A stretch of DNA of 64,000 nucleotides, from contig NZ_MDEN01000060.1 in assembly GCF_001705435.1 (NCBI RefSeq), positions 216,631 through 280,630 on the forward strand, read 5' to 3'. Positions 26,093 through 36,391 of this stretch are shown here, piece after piece. The translations under genes were made by a program, and so were the position numbers. How positions within the stretch are numbered: position 1 is the stretch's first letter; the number at the start of each line of letters is the position of its first letter. The notes under the pieces were generated by a model. That model was not told where the DNA came from, made no database searches, and was given only the letters and a program-made list of their open reading frames with translations. This DNA comes from Pseudomonas graminis. Its GTDB lineage: Bacteria; Pseudomonadota; Gammaproteobacteria; Pseudomonadales; Pseudomonadaceae.

Positions 26093-27487
26093 CTAGGCTT
26101 CACACGTTTCCGACGCTGGATTGACCACTTCGTCGAAAGACGCCCGATCCAACAGTTCTTTGTCAAATTTGATATAGATGGCAGCCTCATCGGCGACCAC
26201 TACTGCATCTGTTACTCCGCGTACGGCCAACACGCGATCGGCAAGGCCTGTGTCGCGTTGAGCCTCGGGCGACAACGGCAAGCGAAGGCTGGTTACGTAG
26301 GGAGGTTCGCGCATGGTAACAGCAAACGCCAGCCAGATGGCGGCGAGCCCGGCGCCGCCGAGGAACACAACATCCAGTCCGCCGTGCTGGAAAAGCCACC
26401 CGCCGAGGATGCCCCCCGCCGCCGAACCCAGGAACTGACTGGTGGAGTAAATCCCCATCGCCGTGCCCTTCCCGCCCGCCGGAGACACTTTGCTGATCAG
26501 CGACGGCAGCGAAGCTTCGAGCAAATTGAATGCGGTGAAAAAGACCACAGTGCCGATGACCAGCGCCCGCAGCGTGTCTCCGAACTCCCAGAAGAATAGC
26601 TCAGTGAGCATCAGCACCAGCACGGCGCCGAGCAAGACCCGCTTCATCTGACGCTTCTTTTCGCCGTAGATGATGAAAGGGATCATCGCGAAGAAAGAAA
26701 TCAGCAGCGCTGTGAGATACACCCACCAGTGCTGCTCCTTGGGCAAGCCGGCTTTTTCGACCAGCGCCAGCGGCAATGCAACGAAACTGGACATCAGCAT
26801 GGCGTGCAACGCGAAGATACCCAAGTCCAGACGCAACAGGTCGGGATGACGAAGCGTCGCGCCCAATGCCTGTCGTGCCAGACCGGATTCCCGGTGCTGC
26901 AGGGTCACCGTGGACTTAGGCACGACGAAGGCAACGATCGCCACGCCCACCAGCGCCATCGCGCCGGTCGCCAGAAAAAGTCCGGACAATCCGAATGCAC
27001 TGGTCAGAATGGGGCCGACCACCATCGCAACGGCGAACGACACGCCAATCGTCATGCCGATCATCGCCATGGCTTTGGTGCGATGCTGCTCGCGGGTCAG
27101 ATCGGACAGCAACGCCATGACCGCCGCGGAGATAGCACCCGCGCCTTGTAGGATCCGACCGGCGATCACACCCCAGATCGAGGTGGACTGGGCGGCCAGC
27201 ACGCTGCCGAGCGCAAACACGATCAGCCCTAAATAGATGACGGGGCGACGGCCGATGCGATCGGAGATAATGCCAAACGGAATCTGCAACACCGCCTGTG
27301 TCAGGCCATAAGCGCCGATCGCCAGACCGATGAGTGCCGGGCTCGCGCCGGCCAGGTCCATCCCGTAAGTGGCGAGTACGGGGAGCACCATGAACATGCC
27401 AAGCATACGGAAGGCGAACACCAGCGCCAGACCGCCCGCCGCGCGGGTTTCGCTGCCGCTCATGCGCTCGCTGTGAGAATCGTGCAT
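26093..27487 (-). CDS. MFS transporter with C-terminal cytoplasmic domain (YajR-like)
   Basis: 464 residues with twelve predicted membrane helices. The MFS motif A GIISDRIGRRPVIYLG lies in the first cytoplasmic loop. Residues about 390-464 form a soluble tail (LRLPLSPEAQRDTGLADRVLAVRGVTDAVVVADEAAIYIKFD), which resembles the ferredoxin-like YAM domain of E. coli YajR. A proton-linked drug or metabolite exporter is likely; substrate unknown. ATG 27487. Gene order ssb-MFS-uvrA equals PA4232-PA4234. Confidence 0.88.
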   Translation of the reverse strand: MHDSHSERMSGSETRAAGGLALVFAFRMLGMFMVLPVLATYGMDLAGASPALIGLAIGAYGLTQAVLQIPFGIISDRIGRRPVIYLGLIVFALGSVLAAQSTSIWGVIAGRILQGAGAISAAVMALLSDLTREQHRTKAMAMIGMTIGVSFAVAMVVGPILTSAFGLSGLFLATGAMALVGVAIVAFVVPKSTVTLQHRESGLARQALGATLRHPDLLRLDLGIFALHAMLMSSFVALPLALVEKAGLPKEQHWWVYLTALLISFFAMIPFIIYGEKKRQMKRVLLGAVLVLMLTELFFWEFGDTLRALVIGTVVFFTAFNLLEASLPSLISKVSPAGGKGTAMGIYSTSQFLGSAAGGILGGWLFQHGGLDVVFLGGAGLAAIWLAFAVTMREPPYVTSLRLPLSPEAQRDTGLADRVLAVRGVTDAVVVADEAAIYIKFDKELLDRASFDEVVNPASETCEA

Positions 27488-27607
27488 GAAGAAACCTCGT
27501 ATGAACCGGCGGCGATTCTACCAGTCCCATCGTTTAGAGCACATACGACGGTTTGCCGCGCATCGCAGGAATATTCTTTTTTCCGCGTGAGGCGGCACGC
27601 CCTTCAA

Positions 27608-27641
27608 TAGTGTGTATCCATCCAGTATTTCCCCGTATACT
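27608..27641 (+). promoter_or_regulatory. LexA-like SOS box and promoter of uvrA
   Basis: 27608-27627 read on the minus strand, TACTGGATGGATACACACTA, agrees with the SOS palindrome TACTG(TA)5CAGTA at 15 of 20 positions (CTG-N10-CAC instead of CAG). TATACT at 27636-27641 is a good -10 hexamer, and the box covers its -35 area. uvrA is a classic LexA target. Confidence 0.55.
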
Positions 27642-27676
27642 TCCACGTTTTACACGCCCGCCGTGCGAGGCCAGCT

Positions 27677-30511
27677 TTGGACAAGATCTTGATTCGTGGG
27701 GCTCGAACCCACAACCTGAAGAACATCGACCTGACCCTTCCACGCGACAAGCTGATCGTCATCACCGGATTGTCCGGCTCAGGAAAATCGTCCCTGGCGT
27801 TCGATACGCTCTACGCCGAGGGCCAGCGCCGCTATGTTGAATCGCTGTCCGCCTACGCGCGTCAGTTTCTGTCGATGATGGAGAAGCCGGACGTCGACAC
27901 GATTGAAGGCCTCTCCCCGGCCATTTCCATCGAGCAGAAGTCTACGTCCCACAACCCGCGCTCGACCGTGGGCACCATCACCGAAATCTACGACTACCTG
28001 CGCCTGCTCTATGCACGAGTGGGTCAGCCGCGCTGCCCGGATCACGACATTCCTCTGGAGGCGCAGACCGTCAGCCAGATGGTCGACCTGGTGCTGGCAC
28101 AACCCGAAGGCGCGAAACTGATGCTGCTTGCTCCCGTGGTTCGGGAGCGTAAAGGCGAGCACCTGGCGGTTTTCGAAGAGCTGCGCGCTCAGGGTTTCGT
28201 ACGTGCCCGGGTCAACGGCCGTCTGTGCGAGCTGGACGAGCTGCCGAAGCTCGACAAGCAGAAAAAGCATTCGATCGACGTCGTGGTTGACCGCTTCAAG
28301 GTACGCTCAGACCTGCAACAGCGTTTGGCCGAATCCTTTGAAACCGCGCTGAAGCTGGCAGATGGCATTGCGCTGGTCGCGCCGATGGACGATGAGCCAG
28401 GCGAAGAGATCATTTTCTCCGCGCGCTTCGCCTGTCCGATCTGCGGTCATGCGATCAGTGAGCTGGAGCCAAAGCTGTTCTCGTTCAACAATCCTGCCGG
28501 CGCATGCCCAACCTGCGACGGCCTGGGCGTGAAGCAATTCTTTGACACCAAGCGGCTGGTCAATGGCGAACTCACGCTGGCAGAAGGCGCGATCCGTGGC
28601 TGGGACAGGCGTAACGTCTACTACTTCCAGATGCTCGGCTCGCTGGCCAAGCATTACCGCTTCAGCCTCGAGGTGCCGTTCAAGGAGCTCCCTGCCGATC
28701 TGCAGAAGGTCTTGCTGGGCGGCAGTGGCAAGGACAGCGTCGACTTCCGTTACTTGAACGACCGTGGCGACATCGTCAAACGTGCGCACCCGTTCGAAGG
28801 CATCGTTCCCAATCTGGAGCGCCGTTACCGGGAAACCGAATCGACCACAGTCCGCGAGGAGCTGGCGAAATTTCTCAGCACCCAGCCCTGCCCCGAGTGC
28901 CGCGGCACGCGGTTGCGCCGTGAAGCGCGTCACGTGTGGGTCGGCGAGAAGACACTCCCCGCCGTGACCAACATGCCTATTGGCGACGCTACCCATTATT
29001 TTGGCGAGTTGAAGCTGACAGGCCGCCGCGGTGAAATCGCTGACAAGATTCTCAAAGAGATTCGCGAGCGCCTGCAGTTCCTCGTTAATGTCGGGCTGGA
29101 CTATCTGACACTGGACCGTAGCGCCGATACGCTCTCTGGCGGTGAGGCGCAGCGGATTCGTCTGGCCAGTCAGATCGGTGCCGGGCTGGTCGGCGTCATG
29201 TACATCCTCGATGAGCCTTCAATCGGCTTGCATCAGCGCGATAACGATCGTCTGCTGGAGACGTTGCGACACCTGCGAGACATCGGCAACACGGTGATCG
29301 TGGTTGAGCACGACGAGGACGCCATCCGACTGGCCGACTACGTAGTCGACATCGGTCCGGGCGCAGGCGTGCATGGCGGCAAGATCGTCGCGGAAGGCAC
29401 GCCGCAGGAAGTGATGGATCATCCGGACTCGTTGACGGGTAAGTACCTGTCGGGCCGGGTGAAGATCGCTGTGCCTGCCAAGCGCACGCCGCGTAATAAA
29501 AAGCTGTCGCTCAAACTCAAAGGCGCGCGCGGCAACAACCTGCGCAACGTCGATCTGGAAATTCCAATCGGCCTGCTGACCTGCGTGACCGGTGTATCGG
29601 GCTCGGGCAAGTCGACGCTGATCAACAACACGCTGTTCCCTCTCAGCGCCACCGCACTCAATGGTGCAACGACGCTTGAGGCTTCGGCACACGACAGCAT
29701 GGACGGCCTGCAGCACCTGGATAAAGTCGTCGACATTGACCAGAGCCCAATCGGGCGTACACCACGGTCGAACCCTGCGACGTACACCGGGCTGTTTACA
29801 CCCATCCGTGAGTTATTCGCGGGCGTGCCTGAATCAAGGTCACGGGGTTACGGGCCTGGCCGATTCTCCTTCAACGTGAAAGGGGGTCGCTGCGAAGCGT
29901 GTCAGGGCGACGGCCTGATCAAGGTCGAGATGCATTTCCTGCCTGACATCTACGTCCCTTGCGATGTGTGCAAGAGCAAGCGATACAACCGTGAGACGCT
30001 TGAGGTCAAGTACAAGGGCAAAAACGTCCACGAAGTACTGGAGATGACGATCGAAGAGGCGCGGACGTTCTTTGAAGCCGTACCTGCTCTCGCCCGGAAG
30101 TTGCAGACGCTGATGGATGTGGGTCTTTCCTATATCAAGCTGGGTCAGTCGGCGACCACGCTTTCCGGTGGCGAAGCCCAGCGTGTGAAGCTGTCTCGCG
30201 AGCTGTCCAAGCGTGACACCGGCAAGACCCTGTACATCCTCGATGAGCCCACCACGGGTCTGCATTTCGCGGATATCCAGCAATTGCTGGACGTCCTGCA
30301 TCGCCTGCGAGATCACGGCAACACGGTCGTCGTGATCGAGCATAACCTGGACGTGATCAAGACCGCGGACTGGCTGGTCGACCTGGGCCCGGAAGGCGGT
30401 TCGAAAGGCGGACAGATCATCGCTACCGGTACGCCCGAGCAGGTGGCGGAAATGAAACAGTCCTACACCGGCCACTATCTGAAGCCGCTCCTGGAGCGTG
30501 ATCGCGCCTAA
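27677..30511 (+). CDS. uvrA: Excinuclease ABC subunit A
   Basis: 944 residues, DNA damage recognition ATPase of nucleotide excision repair, working with UvrB and UvrC. Two ABC modules: Walker [13 protein letters not shown] and [12 protein letters not shown], signatures [13 protein letters not shown] and [13 protein letters not shown], Walker [14 protein letters not shown] and [12 protein letters not shown]. Zinc modules CPICGH...CPTCDGLG and CEACQGDG...CDVCKSKRY are intact. The start is TTG 27677, six bases after [23 protein letters not shown] is the conserved N terminus, so TTG is clearly right. Divergent from the MFS gene. Confidence 0.98.
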   Translation: MDKILIRGARTHNLKNIDLTLPRDKLIVITGLSGSGKSSLAFDTLYAEGQRRYVESLSAYARQFLSMMEKPDVDTIEGLSPAISIEQKSTSHNPRSTVGTITEIYDYLRLLYARVGQPRCPDHDIPLEAQTVSQMVDLVLAQPEGAKLMLLAPVVRERKGEHLAVFEELRAQGFVRARVNGRLCELDELPKLDKQKKHSIDVVVDRFKVRSDLQQRLAESFETALKLADGIALVAPMDDEPGEEIIFSARFACPICGHAISELEPKLFSFNNPAGACPTCDGLGVKQFFDTKRLVNGELTLAEGAIRGWDRRNVYYFQMLGSLAKHYRFSLEVPFKELPADLQKVLLGGSGKDSVDFRYLNDRGDIVKRAHPFEGIVPNLERRYRETESTTVREELAKFLSTQPCPECRGTRLRREARHVWVGEKTLPAVTNMPIGDATHYFGELKLTGRRGEIADKILKEIRERLQFLVNVGLDYLTLDRSADTLSGGEAQRIRLASQIGAGLVGVMYILDEPSIGLHQRDNDRLLETLRHLRDIGNTVIVVEHDEDAIRLADYVVDIGPGAGVHGGKIVAEGTPQEVMDHPDSLTGKYLSGRVKIAVPAKRTPRNKKLSLKLKGARGNNLRNVDLEIPIGLLTCVTGVSGSGKSTLINNTLFPLSATALNGATTLEASAHDSMDGLQHLDKVVDIDQSPIGRTPRSNPATYTGLFTPIRELFAGVPESRSRGYGPGRFSFNVKGGRCEACQGDGLIKVEMHFLPDIYVPCDVCKSKRYNRETLEVKYKGKNVHEVLEMTIEEARTFFEAVPALARKLQTLMDVGLSYIKLGQSATTLSGGEAQRVKLSRELSKRDTGKTLYILDEPTTGLHFADIQQLLDVLHRLRDHGNTVVVIEHNLDVIKTADWLVDLGPEGGSKGGQIIATGTPEQVAEMKQSYTGHYLKPLLERDRA

Positions 30512-30525
30512 TCGCATGCTCCTAA

Positions 30526-30564
30526 TAAAAAGCCCCTGTCGCGATCTGCGGCAGGGGCTTTTTT
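30526..30564. terminator. Bidirectional terminator between uvrA and the ferritin gene
   Basis: AAAAAGCCCCTG, a 13-base loop region, CAGGGGCTTTTTT. Strong GC stem with A and T tracts, between convergent genes. Confidence 0.93.
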
Positions 30565-30583
30565 GTAGCGAGCTTTTCAGTCC

Positions 30584-31048
30584 TCAGAACTGCGACCGAA
30601 GGTAATTCTCGAGGCCGATGGATTTGATCAGGCCCAGCTGCTTTTCAAGCCAGTAGGTATGGTCTTCTTCCGTGTCGGCGAGCTGAATGCGGAGGATGTC
30701 ACGGCTGACGTAATCCCTGTGCTGCTCACAGAGCGCAATACCTTTGCACAGCGCGGCTCGGACCTTGTATTCCAGACGAAGATCGCTGGCGAGCATCTCG
30801 GGGACCGTAGTACCCACATCAAGGTCGTCCGGACGCATGCGTGGGGTGCCTTCGAGCATCAGAATCCGGCGCATCAACGCATCAGCGTGTTGAGCCTCTT
30901 CTTCCATCTCGTGATTGATACGTTCGTACAGCTTGCTGAAACCCCAATCTTCGTACATCCGCGAGTGGACAAAATACTGGTCGCGCGCAGCCAGTTCTCC
31001 AGTCAGCAGGATATTGAGGTAATCAATTACATCCGGGTGGCCTTGCAT
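30584..31048 (-). CDS. ftnA: Ferritin (FtnA), annotated in relatives as bacterioferritin BfrA
   Basis: 154 residues, four-helix iron-storage protein forming a 24-mer cage. Ferroxidase residues Glu18, Glu51 and His54 are present ([37 protein letters not shown]). The heme ligand Met52 of true bacterioferritins is Ala here. In P. aeruginosa the orthologue beside uvrA (PA4235, first called BfrA) was shown to be the heme-free ferritin FtnA, which fits. ATG 31048 is the family start; the frame is open to 31120 without homology. Convergent with uvrA. The catalase gene katA, next to it in P. aeruginosa, is absent. Confidence 0.92.
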   Translation of the reverse strand: MQGHPDVIDYLNILLTGELAARDQYFVHSRMYEDWGFSKLYERINHEMEEEAQHADALMRRILMLEGTPRMRPDDLDVGTTVPEMLASDLRLEYKVRAALCKGIALCEQHRDYVSRDILRIQLADTEEDHTYWLEKQLGLIKSIGLENYLRSQF

Positions 31049-31083
31049 CGCCGTCCATCTCCTCGTGAAAGGCGTTAGTTTGA

Positions 31084-31102
31084 ACCAACCAGACTGGTTG
31101 GT
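31084..31102. promoter_or_regulatory. Perfect palindrome upstream of ftnA, operator-like
   Basis: ACCAACCAGACTGGTTGGT: nine-base arms around one central base, 36-54 bases before the ftnA ATG. No T tract follows, so it is not a terminator. Shape and size suggest a TetR- or MarR-type operator; the regulator is unknown. Confidence 0.55.
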
Positions 31103-31255
31103 CACCCTATGGGATGGCAAATAAAGTCAGAAATACTGCGAAATTCGGCCATTTGGTACCGAAAAGGGTGGGAAATGAGGAGGGTTCCGATTATCACTTA
31201 GAGTCACCCCATATTCGAGACAATCTGGTTACCAGGGGACGATTATCGCAGGCAA

Positions 31256-31283
31256 CAAAAAACCGGGCACTGGGCCCGGTTCT
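31256..31283 (-). terminator. Terminator of the alpha operon after rplQ
   Basis: On the minus strand AACCGGGC - CCAGT - GCCCGGTT is followed by TTTTG, 20 bases after the rplQ stop. It closes the alpha operon. Confidence 0.92.
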
Positions 31284-31300
31284 TTGTAATGACTGATGTC

Positions 31301-31687
31301 TTATTCAGCGGTTTCTACAGAACCACCGACAGGACGATCAACCAGTTCGACGTACGCCATTGGCGCGTTGTCGCCAGCGCGGAAGCCGCACTTGAGGATG
31401 CGCAGGTAGCCACCCTCACGAGTTGCATAACGCTTGCCCAGATCGTTGAACAGTTTGCCGACCATTTCTTTCGAACGGGTACGGTCAAATGCCAGACGAC
31501 GGTTAGCAACGCTGTCAATCTTGGCCAAGGTGATCAGCGGCTCAGCAACGCGACGCAGTTCTTTGGCTTTCGGCAGGGTAGTTTTGATCAGCTCGTGCTC
31601 GAACAGCGACACCGCCATGTTCTGGAACATGGCCTTGCGGTGAGAGCTGGTACGGCTCAGGTGACGTCCACTTTTACGATGACGCAT
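31301..31687 (-). CDS. rplQ: 50S ribosomal protein L17
   Basis: 128-residue large-subunit protein that sits near the peptide exit tunnel. [20 protein letters not shown] is the standard N terminus, with [25 protein letters not shown] in the core. Last gene of the alpha operon, 42 bases behind rpoA, with a terminator after it. Confidence 0.98.
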   Translation of the reverse strand: MRHRKSGRHLSRTSSHRKAMFQNMAVSLFEHELIKTTLPKAKELRRVAEPLITLAKIDSVANRRLAFDRTRSKEMVGKLFNDLGKRYATREGGYLRILKCGFRAGDNAPMAYVELVDRPVGGSVETAE

Positions 31688-31729
31688 GGTTCATTCCTTA
31701 CCAAACACTACGTTCGGTGATTACGACGA

Positions 31730-32731
31730 TCAGGCAGTCGCCTTGTCGTCCTTCTTAAGACTTGCAGGCGGCCAGTTGTCGAGGCGCATGCCGAGGGAGA
31801 GACCACGAGAAGCCAGAACGTCCTTGATCTCGGTCAAGGATTTCTTGCCCAGGTTCGGAGTCTTCAACAGTTCTACTTCGGTGCGCTGAATCAGGTCGCC
31901 GATGTAGTAAATGTTCTCCGCCTTAAGGCAGTTGGCCGAACGTACGGTCAGTTCCAAATCGTCAACCGGACGAAGCAGGATCGGATCGATCTCGTCTTCC
32001 TGTTCGACTACAACGGGTTCACTGTCACCTTTGAGGTCGACGAACGCAGCCAACTGCTGTTGCAGGATGGTTGCTGCACGACGGATAGCCTCTTCAGGAT
32101 CCAGAGTACCGTTGGTTTCCAGATCAATAACCAGCTTGTCCAGGTTGGTACGTTGCTCGACACGGGCGTTTTCGACCACGTATGCAATGCGACGGACCGG
32201 GCTGAACGAAGAGTCGAGCTGCAAGCGACCAATGCTGCGGCTTTCGTCTTCATCGCTCTGACGCGAGTCTGCTGGTTCATAACCGCGACCACGAGCTACA
32301 ACGAGCTTCATGTTCAGGGCGCCGTTAGACGCCAGGTTAGCGATTACGTGATCGGGGTTAACGATCTCGACATCATGATCCAGCTGAATATCGGCAGCGG
32401 TAACCACCCCCGAACCCTTCTTCGACAAGGTCAGCGTAACTTCGTCTCGACCGTGCAGCTTGATAGCCAGACCTTTAAGGTTCAACAGGATTTCAATGAC
32501 ATCTTCCTGTACACCTTCGATGGCGCTGTACTCATGGAGCACACCGTCAATCTCGGCCTCGACTACTGCACAGCCGGGCATGGAGGACAACAGGATGCGG
32601 CGCAGCGCGTTGCCCAGGGTATGGCCGAAACCACGCTCGAGAGGCTCGAGGGTGATTTTGGCGCGGGTCGGACTGACAACCTGCACATCAATGTGGCGGG
32701 GTGTCAGGAACTCATTTACCGAAATCTGCAT
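31730..32731 (-). CDS. rpoA: DNA-directed RNA polymerase subunit alpha
   Basis: 333 residues. The N-terminal domain (about 1-235) dimerises and starts polymerase assembly ([26 protein letters not shown]). After a flexible linker, the C-terminal domain (about 245-325) contacts UP elements and activators ([45 protein letters not shown]). Normal length and no gaps. Sits between rpsD and rplQ, the usual place, 22 bases after rpsD. Confidence 0.98.
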   Translation of the reverse strand: MQISVNEFLTPRHIDVQVVSPTRAKITLEPLERGFGHTLGNALRRILLSSMPGCAVVEAEIDGVLHEYSAIEGVQEDVIEILLNLKGLAIKLHGRDEVTLTLSKKGSGVVTAADIQLDHDVEIVNPDHVIANLASNGALNMKLVVARGRGYEPADSRQSDEDESRSIGRLQLDSSFSPVRRIAYVVENARVEQRTNLDKLVIDLETNGTLDPEEAIRRAATILQQQLAAFVDLKGDSEPVVVEQEDEIDPILLRPVDDLELTVRSANCLKAENIYYIGDLIQRTEVELLKTPNLGKKSLTEIKDVLASRGLSLGMRLDNWPPASLKKDDKATA

Positions 32732-32753
32732 GGATGCACCTATTTTCTAGCCC

Positions 32754-33374
32754 TTACTTGGAGTAGAGCTCGACAATCAGGCTTTCGTTGATGTCGGCGG
32801 ACAGATCACTGCGAGCTGGAACGCTTTTGAAGACGCCAGATTTTTTCTCAGTGTCTACTTCTACCCATTCTACGCGGCCACGTTGGGCACACAGATCGAG
32901 AGCCTGGACAATACGCAGTTGGTTCTTCGCTTTTTCACGAATTGCCACTACGTCACCAGCACGAACCTGGTAGGACGGAACGTTAACGGTTTTGCCGTTT
33001 ACGCTGACCGACTTGTGCGATACCAGCTGACGCGATTCGGCACGAGTCGAACCAAAGCCCATGCGGTATACAACGTTGTCCAGACGGCATTCGAGCAGTT
33101 GCAGCAGGTTCTCACCAGTTGCGCCTTTCTTGCCGGCAGCTTCTTTGTAGTAGCCGCTGAACTGACGCTCGAGAACGCCATAAATACGACGGACTTTCTG
33201 CTTTTCACGCAGTTGAGTGCCGTAGTCGGACTGGCGACCGCGGCGTTGGCCGTGGATACCAGGTGCTGCTTCGATGTTGCACTTCGATTCGATCGCGCGC
33301 ACGCCGCTCTTCAGAAAGAGATCGGTGCCTTCGCGACGAGCGAGTTTGCATTTTGGACCAATGTAACGAGCCAT
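32754..33374 (-). CDS. rpsD: 30S ribosomal protein S4
   Basis: 206 residues; primary 16S rRNA binder and, in enterics, translational repressor of the alpha operon. Conserved [19 protein letters not shown] start, then the S4 RNA-binding domain ([35 protein letters not shown]). Whether it feeds back on the rpsM leader here is not shown. Confidence 0.98.
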   Translation of the reverse strand: MARYIGPKCKLARREGTDLFLKSGVRAIESKCNIEAAPGIHGQRRGRQSDYGTQLREKQKVRRIYGVLERQFSGYYKEAAGKKGATGENLLQLLECRLDNVVYRMGFGSTRAESRQLVSHKSVSVNGKTVNVPSYQVRAGDVVAIREKAKNQLRIVQALDLCAQRGRVEWVEVDTEKKSGVFKSVPARSDLSADINESLIVELYSK

Positions 33375-33392
33375 TCTTTACAATCTCCTGGA

Positions 33393-33782
33393 TTACACGC
33401 GGCGCTTCTTCGGCGGACGGCACCCGTTATGCGGGATTGGCGTCACGTCGGTGATGCTGGCGATCTTGTAGCCGCAGCCGTTCAAAGCACGGACAGCAGA
33501 TTCACGACCTGGACCTGGACCTTTGACGTTGACGTCGAGGTTTTTCAGGCCGTATTCCAGCGCAGCTTGACCAGCACGTTCAGCAGCTACTTGAGCAGCG
33601 AACGGCGTGGACTTGCGAGAACCGCGGAAACCCGAACCACCGGAGGTTGCCCAGGAAAGAGCGTTACCTTGACGGTCGGTGATGGTCACGATTGTGTTGT
33701 TAAAAGATGCATGGATGTGGGCGATGCCATCAACCACTGTCTTTTTAACTTTTTTACGAGGACGAGCAGCAGGTTTTGCCAT
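33393..33782 (-). CDS. rpsK: 30S ribosomal protein S11
   Basis: 129 residues, part of the 30S platform near the mRNA exit channel. The N terminus is basic ([11 protein letters not shown] style), followed by [43 protein letters not shown] and the C-terminal [11 protein letters not shown]. Between rpsM and rpsD in the alpha operon. Confidence 0.98.
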   Translation of the reverse strand: MAKPAARPRKKVKKTVVDGIAHIHASFNNTIVTITDRQGNALSWATSGGSGFRGSRKSTPFAAQVAAERAGQAALEYGLKNLDVNVKGPGPGRESAVRALNGCGYKIASITDVTPIPHNGCRPPKKRRV

Positions 33783-33812
33783 GATTTAATTCCTGTCGAT
33801 TCGCTGGGGCGA

Positions 33813-34169
33813 TTACTTGCGGATCGGCTTACGCGGACCTTTACGGGTACGCGCGTTAGTCTTGGTACGCTGACCGCGCACTGGAAGACCACGACGATGA
33901 CGCAGACCGCGATAGCAACCGAGGTCCATCAAGCGCTTGATTTTCATGTTGATTTCGCGACGCAGATCACCTTCAGTGGTGAACTTCGCGACTTCGCCAC
34001 GCAGCTGTTCAATCTGCTCGTCGCTCAGATCTTTGATCTTTACCGCCGGGTTAACCCCGGTAGTAGCACAGATTTTGTGTGCAGTTGTGCGACCAACACC
34101 ATAGATGTAGGTCAGCGAGATAACAGTATGCTTGTTATCTGGAATGTTAACGCCTGCAATACGGGCCAT
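33813..34169 (-). CDS. rpsM: 30S ribosomal protein S13
   Basis: 118 residues, head of the 30S subunit, contacts the P-site tRNA and the L5 bridge. [26 protein letters not shown] and the basic tail [21 protein letters not shown] are standard. First gene of the alpha operon, with its own promoter 60-88 bases upstream. Confidence 0.98.
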   Translation of the reverse strand: MARIAGVNIPDNKHTVISLTYIYGVGRTTAHKICATTGVNPAVKIKDLSDEQIEQLRGEVAKFTTEGDLRREINMKIKRLMDLGCYRGLRHRRGLPVRGQRTKTNARTRKGPRKPIRK

Positions 34170-34228
34170 TCAGTGGGACTCCAATTGACAGCTACCTACG
34201 CCCCGGAAGCCAAGAAATAGGGCGCGAG

Positions 34229-34257
34229 ATAATATCGCTGTAATAACAAATAATCAA
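34229..34257 (-). promoter_or_regulatory. Alpha operon promoter before rpsM
   Basis: On the minus strand TTGATT (34252-34257), exactly 17 bases, TATTAT (34229-34234). It begins right behind a hairpin that lies after rpmJ, so spc-operon transcription may end and alpha-operon transcription start at this point. Confidence 0.7.
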
Positions 34258-34281
34258 CCCAGCAGCGCACTAGCTGCTGGG
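34258..34281 (-). terminator. Hairpin between spc and alpha operons
   Basis: CCCAGCAGC - 6-base loop - GCTGCTGGG, 20 bases after the rpmJ stop. On the minus strand it is followed by TTGATTATTTG, a weak T tract, so termination would be partial. Confidence 0.6.
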
Positions 34282-34300
34282 CTTTTAGCACAGATCACAT

Positions 34301-34417
34301 TTAGCCTTGGCGCTGCTTGTGACGTGATTCCGCGCTGCAAATTACTCGAACAACACCTTCGCGGCGAATAATCTTGCAGTTGCGGCACAGCTTTTTCACC
34401 GATGCACGAACTTTCAT
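34301..34417 (-). CDS. rpmJ: 50S ribosomal protein L36
   Basis: 38 residues, last gene of the spc operon, 28 bases after sec[21 protein letters not shown], then [17 protein letters not shown]. Cys11, Cys14, Cys27 and His33 form a zinc ribbon, so this is the zinc-containing (C+) form. Many bacteria keep a zinc-free second copy under Zur control; none lies in this window. Confidence 0.97.
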   Translation of the reverse strand: MKVRASVKKLCRNCKIIRREGVVRVICSAESRHKQRQG

Positions 34418-34445
34418 CACCAACTCCTCGAACCTTATGGGTGCT

Positions 34446-35777
34446 TCAGCGCAGCATGCCGCTGCCGTAGCCCTTCAGGTTGGCTTTCTTCATCAGGGAT
34501 TCATACTGGTGCGAAACGAGGTGCGATTGCACTTGGGACATGAAGTCCATCACAACCACGACCACGATCAGCAACGAGGTCCCGCCAAGGTAAAACGGCA
34601 CGTTTGCAGCGACCACGAGAAACTGTGGGAGCAGACATACGGCCATCATATAGAGAGCACCGAACATGGTCAGACGAGTCAGAACGCCATCAATATAGCG
34701 CGCCGACTGCTCACCAGGACGAATGCCCGGAATAAAGGCACCGGACTTCTTCAGGTTTTCCGCTACGTCTTTCGGATTGAACATCAACGCCGTATAGAAG
34801 AAGCAGAAGAAAATAATCCCTGCACTAAACAGCAGAATATTCAACGGCTGACCAGGTGCGATCGACTGCGAGATGTCCTGCAACCAGCCCATACCCTCAG
34901 ACTGACCGAACCAGGCACCCAGCGAAGCCGGAAACAGCAAGATGCTGCTTGCGAAGATGGCAGGAATAACACCCGCCATGTTCACTTTCAACGGCAAGTG
35001 GCTCGTCTGCGCAGCAAAAACCTTACGGCCCTGCTGACGCTTGGCGTAATGAACAGCAATACGACGCTGACCACGCTCGATGAACACCACGAAACCGATG
35101 ATCGCTACTGCCAGCAAACCGATGGCGACCAAAGCGAAGATATTGATATCACCTTGACGTGCAGACTCGAAAGACTGCCCGATCGCTCTCGGAAGACCGG
35201 CGACGATACCCGAAAAAATCAACATCGAGATACCGTTGCCAACACCGCGCTCAGTGATCTGCTCGCCCAGCCACATCATGAACAGCGCACCAGCAACAAA
35301 CGTGGTGACTGCAACGAAGTGGAAGCCGATATCTGCTGAGAACGCAACGCCCTGCCCGGCCAAGCCAATGGACATGCCAATGGCTTGAACCAGGGCCAGG
35401 ACGACGGTGCCATAGCGGGTGTACTGGCTGATCTTACGACGACCAGCCTCACCTTCCTTCTTCAACTGCTCCAGCTGCGGGCTGACGGCGGTCATGAGCT
35501 GCATGATGATCGATGCCGAGATATACGGCATGATCCCCAGTGCGAAAATGCTCATGCGCTCCAGCGCACCGCCGGAAAACATGTTGAACAAGCTAAGAAT
35601 GGTCCCCTCATTCTGTCGAAACAGGTCCGCCAGCCGGTCAGGGTTGATACCTGGAACTGGGATATGCGCACCGATCCGATAGACGATAATCGCCAGGAAA
35701 AGGAAACGCAGACGAGCCCAGAGTTCGGACAACCCGCCGCTTTTGCCGAGCGCTGAGAGAGCACCTTGCTTAGCCAT
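34446..35777 (-). CDS. secY: Preprotein translocase subunit SecY
   Basis: 443 residues, ten membrane helices, the protein-conducting channel of the inner membrane with SecE (also in this window, 61160-61528) and SecG. Family blocks: [18 protein letters not shown] start ([21 protein letters not shown]), [14 protein letters not shown] (plug and helix 2), [12 protein letters not shown], and the C-terminal loop [16 protein letters not shown]. The start codon directly follows the rplO stop (TAAATG). Confidence 0.98.
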   Translation of the reverse strand: MAKQGALSALGKSGGLSELWARLRFLFLAIIVYRIGAHIPVPGINPDRLADLFRQNEGTILSLFNMFSGGALERMSIFALGIMPYISASIIMQLMTAVSPQLEQLKKEGEAGRRKISQYTRYGTVVLALVQAIGMSIGLAGQGVAFSADIGFHFVAVTTFVAGALFMMWLGEQITERGVGNGISMLIFSGIVAGLPRAIGQSFESARQGDINIFALVAIGLLAVAIIGFVVFIERGQRRIAVHYAKRQQGRKVFAAQTSHLPLKVNMAGVIPAIFASSILLFPASLGAWFGQSEGMGWLQDISQSIAPGQPLNILLFSAGIIFFCFFYTALMFNPKDVAENLKKSGAFIPGIRPGEQSARYIDGVLTRLTMFGALYMMAVCLLPQFLVVAANVPFYLGGTSLLIVVVVVMDFMSQVQSHLVSHQYESLMKKANLKGYGSGMLR

Positions 35778-36209
35778 TTATTCCTCGAACTTGCCGCCAG
35801 CTGCTTCGATAGCCGCACGCGCACCTTTGGTGGCTGCGATACCTTTGAGGGTGACTGCGCGAGTAACCTCACCGGACAGCATGATTTTCACACGCTGCAC
35901 GTTTTGGTTGATCACGTTGGCATCCTTCAGGGACTGCACAGTGACGACGCCTTCAACTTTAGCCAGCTCGGAGGTGCGAACTTCTGCACGATCCATAGCC
36001 TTCAAAGAGACGAAGCCGAACTTAGGCAGACGACGATGCAACGGCTGTTGGCCGCCTTCGAAGCCCGGAGCGATGGTGCCACCGGAGCGGGAGGTCTGAC
36101 CCTTGTGGCCACGGCCACCGGTCTTACCCAAACCACTACCGATACCACGGCCCGGACGATGCTTTTCGCGACGGGAACCCGGCGCTGGACTCAGATCATT
36201 GAGTTTCAT
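35778..36209 (-). CDS. rplO: 50S ribosomal protein L15
   Basis: 143 residues with the glycine-rich N-terminal tail ([28 protein letters not shown]) that threads into 23S rRNA and the globular C-terminal [33 protein letters not shown]. Lies between rpmD and secY in the usual spc order. Confidence 0.98.
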   Translation of the reverse strand: MKLNDLSPAPGSRREKHRPGRGIGSGLGKTGGRGHKGQTSRSGGTIAPGFEGGQQPLHRRLPKFGFVSLKAMDRAEVRTSELAKVEGVVTVQSLKDANVINQNVQRVKIMLSGEVTRAVTLKGIAATKGARAAIEAAGGKFEE

Positions 36210-36212
36210 CGA

Positions 36213-36389
36213 TTAACCCTCGACTCGCAGCATGTAGTAAGCCTTGTTGATCATCCCACGGTTTTCCGGGGTATCAACGACTTCTACAGTGTGACCGATG
36301 CGACGCAGACCCAAACCCTTAACGCACAATTTGTGGTTAGGGATGCGGCCGGTCATGCTTTTGATCAGCGTTACTTTAACGGTAGCCAT
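36213..36389 (-). CDS. rpmD: 50S ribosomal protein L30
   Basis: 58 residues. ATG at 36387-36389, stop TAA at 36213-36215, reading [20 protein letters not shown] and ending ...[13 protein letters not shown]. The short frame fits the bacterial L30 length exactly. Two bases after rpsE and three before rplO, so fully coupled in the spc operon. Confidence 0.96.
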   Translation of the reverse strand: MATVKVTLIKSMTGRIPNHKLCVKGLGLRRIGHTVEVVDTPENRGMINKAYYMLRVEG

Positions 36390-36391
36390 GA

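Noticed and set aside
31189..31197. Fur box upstream of ftnA
   Set aside because: Only a half-site (TGATAATC-like) on the minus strand; far from the gene and without a partner half.
31114..31296. Short plus-strand frame between ftnA and rplQ
   Set aside because: Contains the rplQ terminator at its 3' end, no ribosome site, and no similarity to catalase or any other protein.
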